Of a stretch of DNA of 64,000 nt, positions 54,900 to 64,000 are shown in pieces; within the stretch, counting starts at the first letter, position 1, and the number at the start of each line of letters is the position of its first letter. The notes beneath the pieces are model-generated. The model did not search any database and was not told where the DNA came from. It saw nothing but the letters and a program-made list of their open reading frames with translations. The DNA is taken from positions 35,446,956 through 35,510,955 of the forward strand of contig OY997594.1 in NCBI GenBank assembly GCA_963921825.1, written 5' to 3'. The position numbers were made by a program, and so were the translations under genes. Source of the stretch: Erodium maritimum. Lineage: Eukaryota > Streptophyta > Magnoliopsida > Geraniales > Geraniaceae.

Positions 54900-55360
54900 G
54901 GTTGATTGTGTATTTGGTGTCTTGGGTGGCCATGAGAGCCCGTGTTTTACTGTTGTGTCTTGGGTGGCCATGAGAGCCCGTACTTTACTGTTGTGTCTTG
55001 GGTGGCCATGAGTGCCCGTGGGGTTGTTGAACCCGTGTCTTTACTGTTGGTGTGTCTTGGGTGGCCGTGAGTGCCCGTGGGGTTGTTGAGCCCGTGAGTT
55101 ACTGTTGGTGTGTCTTGGGAGGCCGTGAGTGCCCGTGGGGTTGTTGAGCCCGTGAGTTATGGTTGGGGTGTCTTGGGAGGCCGTGAGTGCCCGTGGGGTT
55201 GTTGAACCCCGTGTCTTTACTGTTGGTGTGTCTTGGGAGGCCGTGAGTGCCTGTGGGGTTGTTGAGCCCGTGAGTTGCTGTTGGTGTGTCTTGGGAGGCC
55301 GTGAGTGCCCGTGGGGTTGTTGAGTCCGTGTTTTACTGTTGGTGTCTTGTGTGGCCATGA
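54900..55360 (-). repeat. ~58-bp minisatellite in solo LTR 2
   Basis: About seven units with GTGTCTTGGGAGGCCGTGAG, TGCCCGTGGGGTTGTTGA and GCCCGTGAGTTACTGTTG. Related single units occur in LTR 1 (about 48450-48600), and an array in LTR 3. Confidence 0.9.
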
Positions 55361-55432
55361 GTGCCTGTGGAGTGTTGAACCTGTGTTGTTGCTGTTTGTT
55401 GAACTTGCTTGTGATTGTGATTGTGGTTACGT

Positions 55433-55750
55433 GAGTGAGACAGGTCGACCGCCTGGCCCGACTTTGTGTCGGGGAAGCGCGTGAGTGAGAGAGGTTACTG
55501 AGACAGGTCGACCGCCTGGCCTGAGTGGTTCGGCAAAGTGCGTGAGTGAGACAGGTCGACCGCCTGGCCTGAGTGGTTCGGCAAAGCGCGTGAGTGAGAC
55601 AGGTCGACCGCCTGGCCTGAGTGGTTCGGCAAAGTGCGTGAGTGAGACAGGTCGACCGCCTAGCCTGAGTGGTTCGGCAAAGCGTGTGAGTGAGAGAGGT
55701 TACTGAGACAGGTCGACCGCCTGGCCTGAGTGGTCCGGCAAAGCGCGTGA
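55433..55750 (-). repeat. ~46-bp minisatellite in solo LTR 2
   Basis: Six to seven units of GTGAGTGAGACAGGTCGACC, GCCTGGCCTGAGTGGTTCGG and CAAAGC. LTR 1 has no comparable array at this place, and LTR 3 has only two or three diverged units (63420-63530). Confidence 0.9.
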
Positions 55751-56524
55751 GTGAGGGAGGTTACTGAGCAGATGGTATGCGATCCTTTGTGATCTTGTTT
55801 GGTGTGCGATCCTTTGTGATCTTGGGTGTTAGGTGGTGGTCTTGAGTCTTGGAGGAGGTCGTCAATCGTTGTGTCGGGTCTACTTTACATGTCCAAGTGT
55901 TGAGTCGGCTGGGCAAAGTATCAGTGTGTGGGTGTCGGTCGGGTTACTTGAGTTTGGGGATAGTGATCCCCGGTGTTGAGTTGGTTGTTGGTGTTACCGG
56001 CATTGTCTGCTAATTATGCCGTAGTCAGTCTGTTATCCGTGGTGGTGAGCGAACACTCATCCCTAGCTGCTTTTCCTACAGGTAACGGTCGCAGGTTGGA
56101 CTAGGTGAGCTTCCGAAGCTTGAAGAGCTAGGAGCGGGATTCTGGGTTTATTTTGAGTCTAGCGACGGATACCATACTTTTGTCCACTTGTTGGGACGTA
56201 TTTTTAAGTTGTAATTATTATTTTGTTGAACAAATGGTGATTTTAAAGTGATTTAATGTAAAAGGTTTCAAAATGCTTTATTGTTTTAAAGGTTCGCGTC
56301 CGGGTTTGGTTCGACTGAATTTGGAGCGTGACATGTGGGGTTTGGGGCCTCATCTCGTTTGCTGTAGGAGCGCATCGTTGCATGTAGAGCAGAAGGCAGC
56401 CGCATGGCGTCTCCGGTTGGTCCGGTGCTTTTGAAGCTGGAGCTCGCCAACCTTGTGGGGAATTCAGATATGACCTTTTTCAGGCAGAACCGGACTTCCT
56501 AACCTCGCCGGCGCGTGGTGTGTT

Positions 56525-58198
56525 TGTTAGGTCTCGAGGTAGGGTTGGAGATGAACCAACTCGCAGCGGAAAATCAATGAAAACCAAGAGACGATTAAAA
56601 CCATGAAACAACTAACAAAGAATGGATTCACAAGAGAAAAATTCAGCACTATTTCTTACTAAAATAAGAACACCGGGTAACGAATGATTGGCTTGAGTAT
56701 CCAAGATGCCTACGTATCCACATGGGAATCAAAGCCACGTAGTTCTTCTCTTTGAGGACTAAAGAACACAAAAATGGAGGTGGGAGCTTTCCTTTGCCGA
56801 AATTGCAAGGGAGAGGAGGGAGAAGTTGTGTTTCCTATTCTTGTCTTGTGTTTGTTATGTTGAAAAAAGATGACTTAAACATAACAAACCCCATCAACTT
56901 GTCAAACTAAAAGCATGGGAAGTGTATGGTGTAAATAGGACAAGTATGGTGGGCTAGACAAGATGGGGTTAGGCGGTGAATCACCAATACCTTAATCCTT
57001 GTCTTGCTTACTTAGTACTAATTAATCAAAACTTGATTGATTAGTTGCATGGGCCTTGGTTGCATGGGCCTCTCATGGGCCTCTTAGAACATGACCCGTG
57101 GCCATTCCCAACGAGGTCCCGTGATGCGCTCATCGCCTCCAAGCCTTCCATACTGGAAGCATTATCCGACGTGATCAATCCCAAGACTCCAAGCCTTGTC
57201 TTGATCCGTAATGTCCTATTCACTTACAGACACATGACCCAAAACCCATTTTTGGTCATGTCCCGAGACAACTCCCTTTTGACCATTCTCCATAAATGTG
57301 TCAATGAGTTTCATCCTCCGGTGTGACCCTTAGGTTTATGCATGTCAATAGATCAACGTAAAATCCCATTTTACTTGATCCTATTTAAGTGGAAACTAAC
57401 GAGACTTTAGTATTGCCTGACACTGCATAACGAATCGACCCTGTCGATTCTAACCTTTCCGTCGTCCCTGTCATTATCCTTTTATCTCTGATATCCTGAT
57501 TGAGATAAGGCATAAAGCCGTCATCCTTATTGTTCTCAATCACTTTTCCTTGATATGTGAGATGACTGAATATATGATACCCAGTATCATGTGCATGGCC
57601 ATGCAATTCTTTCAGTCACTCTCGATCAAGCGACCGATAACCGATATCTTCCTCATACCGTAGTATGAGGGATAAATCCCTTAGCCGTCTTTCGTGTCAC
57701 TCATGCAGTTCGTCCCCAAGCTAATCCTGGCCGTTATGGAAGCCCTGTTACGGACAACGTTAGGCTCAGGTCAAACTCAGTTGTTTACTGCATAACGATC
57801 ACAAAGACTCCTTGGTCTAAGGATACATGACAAGCTACGACAATGAATATGTTCATGACTTGATCTATGGCACATATTCAGGTCGTGTCGTCCAATATCA
57901 TGTCCCACATGATATCTATGATCAGACTCCGGAATCCCATTCCAATGACTAACAAAACGTAAGCCATAAAGAGCCATCATTCATACTAGTCGCTTCTAGT
58001 GAAACTTTGTTGACTAGGGACCCGTCGAGTGCGATCTATCTCGGTATATGGTTCTATTCGCATTGTGGGCATAGATCAGAGCACACATCGATATATTACT
58101 CAAAGACATAAGTAATATAAGGCCGTTTTAATTTTATTGCTAACGATGATACATACATTTGGACATTTAGGATTGAACTACGGGCACTAAGACTAATA
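56525..58198 (-). repeat. 3' LTR of the copia element
   Basis: On the plus strand it begins TGTTAGG and ends CTAATA, one base away from the TGTTAG/CTAACA pair expected for an intact LTR. It is next to a polypurine tract and holds no gene. Confidence 0.65.
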
Positions 58199-58382
58199 AT
58201 CTCACACTTGCCCTAGTTCCAATTTAAACTCCAATATGTCCCCATCGACTTTACATGTCTAACATGTTTAGGCAGCGACACCACCTTCATCAAAGGGTTG
58301 GCTATGTTATCATCTGTTGCAATATAGGTTATCTTCACTTCACCTCGGTTCAGTATTTCTCTGATAAGGTGGATACGCCGCA

Positions 58383-61300
58383 TTACATGTTTGGATTTGT
58401 TATGCGATCTGGGCTTTTATCTTGCGCAATGGCCCTTGTGTTGTCGTAAAATGGATTCACTGGGCTGGATGAGTTTTTAATTACACCCAACCCTGTTGTG
58501 AATTTCCAAATACACATAGCCTCCTTAGCTTCCTCTACAACATCCATGTACTTGGCCTCTATCGTAGATTCAACGACGGTATCTTGCTTTACGCTGTCCC
58601 AGCTAAGCTCCGCCATTCGGTGCAAACACATATCCTGATTGACTTCTAAAGTCATCTGGATTTGTCATGGAAAACTAGCGTCTACTTATCCTTCGACGAA
58701 TAGTTCAACATCATCTTTTCCCAAGCTTAGACTGATGTCTACTGGTATAACATAAGGCGTACGAGACATCCAGTCTCGTACATGTCATGACATATATGAT
58801 CGATCCTGCCCCCAGGCGCATGGGATTTGCATCATCCTTTTCACCTCATCAGGTGTCTTAGGACACTGAGTCTTGCTGAGATGAATGACATGACTAGTGG
58901 GTAAGAGTCCTTTCTTTGAATCGAGCATTGAGAACCTACTCAATGCCTTGTTCACATAGGTTCTCTGACTTAAATCCAAGACCCTCTTGGTGCAATCTCT
59001 ACATATCTTAATCCCTAAGATATAAGAAGCATCGCTTAAGTCCTTTATTGAAAAACACTTCCTCAACCAAGCTTTAGTCTCGTGCAAGGTTGGGATGTCA
59101 TTTTCAATTAGCACCAGAAAGGTAATCTTGCTTCCACTAGCCTTCTTATAAACGCAAGATTCATCCTCGTTCTTGATTAAGCCAAGTCCAATTACAGCTT
59201 CATCAAAACGAAGGATCCAACTCCGAGAAGTTCGTTTCAATCCATAAATGGATTTCAACAACTTATAAATCTTTCCCTTATTCTTCGGATCGTCAAAACC
59301 TTTGGGCCGAGATATACAAACATACTCAGTCAAATTTCCATTTAAGAAAGCGGTTTTGACATCCACTTGCCATATCTTGTAATTATGATACATAGGTATG
59401 TAAAGAAGAATTTGGATCAATTTGACCATAGCCAGTGGGGAGAAGGTTTCCTTATAGTCAATCCCTTGGATATGTCTATAACCTTTCGCCACCAGTCAGG
59501 CTTTATAGGTCAGAGGGTTTCCGTCCATGTCCATCTTCACCTTGAAGATCCATTTGCATCCGATGGTCCTCACACCATTGATGAGATCAATCAGTTCCCA
59601 AACTTGGTTGTCCGACATTGCTTACATTTCCTTCCTCATGTGTCCCAGCCATAACTGAGAGTCAAGTCCATCCACAGCTTCCGAAAAGGTGGTTGGATCC
59701 TCTAGATCCACCATAAACTCTTGTTACCTCCAAACACAAAATTTCCATATCTCGGAGGTGGACGAATAATCCTTCCAGATCGCCTTTGACCTTCAGGAAT
59801 TGTTACCAGAATTTGTTCTTGCTCTACGACCATATCTGGTTGCGGCCGTTTCCAGAGCATAACCCCAGAAAGAGATCGGTTGATCAGTCCAACAGATCAT
59901 GGAATGGACCATTGCCTAATAATGTCCGATTTCTCCATTCGGCTACTCCTTTTAACTATAGTGTCCCAGGAGGAGTCCATTCCAAAAGGATCCCATTCTC
60001 TTTTAGATGATCTTAAAACTCTATGGTCAAGTATTTTCCACCTCGATCCAATCAAAGTGTCTTAATACCTTTCCCGAGCTGGTTTTCTACTTCAGTCTTT
60101 AACTCTTTGAATTTATCAAAAGCTTCAGACTTATGTCTTACCGAATAAATATAACCATATTTACTATAATCATCAGTAAATGTGATAAAGTAGCTAAAAC
60201 CCCTCCTGGCAAGCGAACTTATTGGTCTACACACATCCGAGTGTATCAGCCCCAATAATTCATTCGCCCTTTCACCGCGATTGATGAAGGGCGCTTTAGT
60301 CATTTTCCCATAAAACAAGCCTTGCACCTATTATTCGAATGAAATTCGAATGGACTTAAAATTCCGCACTTCTGAAGTGCTGATATGCGTTTCTTGTTTA
60401 TGTGGCCTAAATGACAGTGCCTTAACAGAGTCTGGTCTAAATTATCGGATTTAGACCTTTTGGCATTAACGTCATAAATAGAGCTTAAGACATTGTTACC
60501 CATATGTACAATCCTCGGAACAAGTTTGTACAAACATAAGACATATCATTGGATAGAATATTGAAAATCCAATTTTCAATATCAACATTATATCCTTTGG
60601 TGTCTAACACGGATACAAATATAATGATCCTATTAAAATTAGGTATCCAATAAACATTATTTAGTACAGATAAAGGCCACTTGGCTAACAAAGACTCAAG
60701 GATCCTACAACAGTCGCTACAACCCTCATCTGCTGTCCACTCCGAGGTCCAATCCGTTCTTCTCCAAGTTTCTTCTACCTTCCATCCACTACACGTCAGT
60801 GCATGTGTGAGATTCAGCTCTGGTATCCAATACCCATGAATCTTTGGAAGTAGAGAGAGGTAGCTCTATAATGTTAATACCTGATGAAGGCGTAGTCCCA
60901 TTGCCCTTCTTCAGATGATCTTGGTTTTTCCCGCAATCCCTTTTCGTTGACTAGGCTTCTGGAAATAGAAGAAGACATTCTTATCCTCCTTATCCTTCCT
61001 TGAGGACCCCTTGATCCTTAGATGGATAGGAGCGATCAAGTGTCTCATCTTTCTTGCCAAGTGAGGAAGGGCCTTGCCCTTGCCACTACCAGTTTCCTTC
61101 TTGAAATTGGATCCCTTTCTGACCATCAGAATATCCTTGGATTCTAAATCCTTGATATTCTTCTCATCAGTTACAAACGTGCCATGTAACTTTGATATGG
61201 TCTTGTCCATATTGTGCATGTGATAGTTTATGAAGAACTCAACATATGCACGAGGAAGGGAGCGCATAAACCTATCTGCCGCCATCTCCAATTCTATCTT

Positions 61301-61504
61301 AAGACCCAGTCCATTAAGACGCTCGAGATGCCCCTTCATTTTCTAGACATGAAGGATAACATTGTCAAAGACATATTGTTTGCGTTCAGACTTGAGGACT
61401 ATCCTCAAAATTCTGTACCCGTCCAAATAGTTTGTCCCATTTAGTTTGACCCTGTCAAGCATGGTTTTTAATGACAAATTATTAATGTTCGCTGAATTTT
61501 CCAT
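58383..61504 (-). pseudogene. copia gag-pol remnants
   Basis: Gag starts at ATG 61504 (MENSANINN) and is interrupted by a stop near 61342 before continuing to 60911. A gag-pre-integrase zinc region (60300-60533) and the integrase core with two of the acidic residues (60052-60327) follow, then a damaged integrase tail. The reverse transcriptase lies at 58785-59492; its metal-binding Tyr-Val-Asp-Asp position reads Ile-Glu-Asn-Asp. RNase H is at 58383-58655. Several frameshifts and stops separate the pieces, so no polyprotein can be made. The domain order integrase-RT-RNase H identifies Ty1/copia. Confidence 0.85.
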
Positions 61505-62845
61505 TTGATCTACAAGAGATAAAATTCAATCAGTAAACTGAATTAATTTTATGAAGATCAAGCTTAAACACCAACAATTGATTCTCTACCTTTAGAATCT
61601 AAAACCAAGATCCTTGATTCACTCGATCAAGCTGAACGAAGGCTCACCACTCAATCGAACTATGTAGGTAGGACCCCGTCCAATCACATCCAATGTGACT
61701 CTTGGCTAGGGTATGTACTTATGTACACGACTTACCCTATCTGATACCCTAGCTCAACCCTGGCTGAGAATCGTAGTCGGGTTCACCAATTTTCAACTAT
61801 GGTCCGCCACTATGTAGGTGCTCCGCTAAGGCGGACGACACCCACATATGTTGTCCAAACCTGCTACCCCGCTTTCCCATGGATGCTTCGCTAAGGCGCA
61901 CGACACCCATAGGGCGGGGAGGTAGTAAGGTGTTGATAATTGGGAGGTATCGGACATGACCCTTTTTTACTTGTCCGGTTGTGTTTAAAACTTTTGGCAC
62001 ATCCTAGATGCGACAAGCACATCAACTACATTCCAAATGTGATGATGCCTCCAACTACATCCAATGTAATTCTTCCTTCGAACCCGTCAACTACATCCAA
62101 TGTAATGACGGTTCTAAGGGCTCACAAACAAGGATTAAAATTCCAATTTTATCTTTGCATGTGAGGTGATATGCTCGGTAAATAAAGTTATGCATGCAAT
62201 TCTAATCCAACACATATAATTAATCATGCATAAACTAAACTAAACATAAAGCGATAAATGTGCACATAATAGCCCCCTAAACTAACTCCCACAATCTTCT
62301 TGAGCTCCATCGACTCCAAGCCGATGCCAACACCCAAAAATCCACCAAATGATCTTTTTGCCATTTCTTCGTCTTGAGAAAAATATTACAATTTAATACA
62401 CGACTCGCAGGTCGGGAATAAGTAAATATTACAAATAAGTGGTTCGACGACCACACCTTGAAAGAATAATTACACGCTAACTTTAACGGCTCACATGCCA
62501 TGAAAAGCGATAAATAATTAAATCGAGCTCGGGGCTAATATGTACACCATGCCAACATCACATCACACATCGTGTTATCAAACAAGAATGTTATCAAACA
62601 TCATGTGATTTTCCAGTTTTAATCAATAGCCAAGTTTCGAAATATTTTGATGCTCGGTTTATCGAAACCGTTCAAAAATGAAATTTTTGAACATTTGATC
62701 TCCGAGTTCGTCATGACGGTTCCAAACTCATCATAACTAACAAAACATTTTAGCCTTGACATATCAACCATCCAATGGTCATGCTTGGCCTAGTCCCGTC
62801 CAACGGAGCCCCGTTCGGTCCGGGTTTCGGCTCCCCGAGAGTCCC

Positions 62846-64000
62846 TGTCACGCCCCAATTTCAGTCAACCGAACTCGGGATGCGAACGTTTAAAATAATA
62901 AAACAATTGAAACCTGTTTTGAATCAACACTTTAAAAAATCGCCATTTAATAAATCAAATAATATTTACAACTTAAAAAAAAATACGTCCCAACAAGTGG
63001 ACAAAAGTATGGTATCCGTCGCTAGACTCAAAATAAACCCAGAAACCCGCTCCTAGCTCTTCAAGCTTCAGAAGCTCACCTAGTCCAACCTACGACCGGT
63101 ACCAGTAGGAAAAGCAGCTAGGGGTGAGCGTTCGCTCACCACCACGGATAACAGACTGACTACGGCATACTTAGCAGACAATGCCGGTAACACCAACAAC
63201 CAACTCAACATCGGGGACCACTATCCCCCAAAACTCAAGTAACTTAGCTGACACACAACCCGTTACTTCCGCAACAGACTCAACACTCGGACTCGTAATG
63301 TAGACCCAACCCAACGATCACGACCTCTTCCCAGGACTCAAAAGACCACCACGCAAACCCAAGATCACAAAGGATCGCATACCAGCTGCTCAGTACCTCC
63401 CTCACGCCCTTTACCAATCTCAATCAGGTCAGGCGGTCGACCTATCGCAATTCCTCGACACAAAGTCGGATCAGGCTGTCGATCTATCGTAATTCATCGA
63501 CACAAAGTCGGATCAGGCTGTCGACCTATCACACTCACAACCCAAAACCACACACGCGCGGCCAGGACCCCTTTGTTGTCGGGCGGGCCCCCTACCCCGT
63601 CTGAACATGCAGACGCGTGTGCTCGTGGGCCCCCGTTTCATGAAGCGGGCCCCCAACCTCAGGTAACCACAATCACAATCACAACCAAGTTCAACAAACA
63701 TCAACAACACATGTTCAACACTCCACAGGCACTCATGGCCACACAAGACACCAACCGTAAAACACGAACTCAACAACCCCACAGGCACTCACGGCCTCCC
63801 AAGATACACCAACAGTAACTCACGGGCTCAACCACCCCCACGGGCACTCACGGCCTCTCAAAACCACCAACAGAATCTCACGGGCTCAACAACCCCACGG
63901 GCACTCAAGGCCTCTCAAAACCACCAACAGTAACTCACGGGCTCAACAACCCCACGGGCACTCACGGCCTCCCAAGACACACCAACAGTAACTCACAGGC
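62846..64000 (+). mobile_element. LTR 3, left part (cut by window end)
   Basis: It begins TGTCACGCCCCAATTTC after GTCCC and aligns with the start of solo LTR 1. It is inserted into the copia leader. Whether it is a solo LTR or the edge of a complete element cannot be told here. A GC-rich insertion-like patch lies at 63545-63660. Confidence 0.85.
63720..64000 (+). repeat. ~58-bp minisatellite in LTR 3
   Basis: At least five units with ACAGGCACTCACGGCCTCCC, AAGACACACCAACAGTAACT and CACGGGCTCAACAACCCC. It is the reverse complement of the array in solo LTR 2 and continues past the window end. Confidence 0.9.

Larger units (their letters stand above)
53135..56333 (-). mobile_element. Solo LTR 2 (3199 bp, inverted)
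   Basis: Same family as solo LTR 1 but in reverse orientation: it begins TGTAATAACCACTCCCGGTC and ends GGAGCGTGACA. TGTGG flanks it exactly (53130-53134 and 56334-56338). The sequence matches LTR 1 along most of its length but differs in its minisatellite content. No internal region is present. Confidence 0.9.
56525..62845 (-). mobile_element. Ty1/copia retrotransposon, decayed, 5' end outside or lost
   Basis: The 3' LTR (56525-58198), RNase H, reverse transcriptase, integrase and gag remnants follow in copia order on the minus strand. A noncoding leader (61505-62845) precedes gag. The element is then cut at 62846 by an LTR of the other family, so its 5' LTR is not visible. A polypurine-like GGGCAAGTGTGAGA lies just inside the 3' LTR (about 58199-58215). 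Confidence 0.8.

Noticed and set aside
61738-61750. copia primer-binding site (GGTATCAGA on the minus strand)
   Set aside because: Nine bases match a Met-tRNA type site, but the sequence beside it does not resemble the end of the 3' LTR, so the match is probably chance or belongs to the leader.

Overview
This is a nuclear segment from a flowering plant, most likely a eudicot. Three conserved host genes can be read: NRPB1 (largest subunit of RNA polymerase II, 17220-25027, +), a delta-type phospholipase D (38382-42154, +) and a small ROTUNDIFOLIA-like/DEVIL peptide gene (45920-46117, -). From general knowledge, the Arabidopsis counterparts (AT4G35800, AT4G35790, AT4G35783) are also neighbours, so this is probably old microsynteny that has been expanded by transposable elements. 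Almost everything else in the window is mobile DNA, and many of the elements have target-site duplications (TSDs) that can be read directly. Left part (1-16.8 kb): a nearly identical direct repeat (1-3111 = 6146-9260) is best explained as a recent tandem duplication with a 6149-bp unit (3112-9260). The unit carries a decayed plastid rps3 fragment, a short LINE-derived insert that encodes an RRM protein but shows no reverse transcriptase, and a GC-rich Pack-MULE whose complete copy (7823-9874) has a perfect 9-bp TSD. Next come two nested PIF/Harbinger elements of one family. The outer one (12358-16775) carries only a decayed SANT/Myb-like ORF1. The inner one (14630-16763) carries only an intact DDE transposase, and it sits inside the right terminal repeat of the outer one, about 200 bp upstream of the NRPB1 TATA box. 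Middle (25.7-38.1 kb): the gap between NRPB1 and the phospholipase gene is filled by one 12.4-kb Mutator-like element (25696-38103, 9-bp TSD on both sides). On the left it carries a broken MuDR-type transposase. On the right it carries a broken DUF1985/Ulp1-like protease gene whose catalytic Cys is replaced by Ser, as in Kaonashi-type MULEs. Between them lies the most novel feature of the window: six small minus-strand genes in two unrelated paralogous families of three (a ~64-residue coiled coil and a ~100-residue family ending in a Trp-rich motif). Each has its own TATA box, and they are separated by minisatellites. Right part (46-64 kb): two solo LTRs of one family with perfect 5-bp TSDs (47578-50948 +, 53135-56333 -), a third LTR cut by the window end (62846 onward), each bearing different expanded minisatellite arrays, a 367-bp Harbinger MITE (52296-52662), LINE-like remnants, and a decayed Ty1/copia element (56525-62845, -). 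Decay in the older elements is mostly by premature stops reachable by G-to-A or C-to-T changes, while the inner Harbinger transposase is still open. No tRNA, rRNA or CRISPR array was seen.
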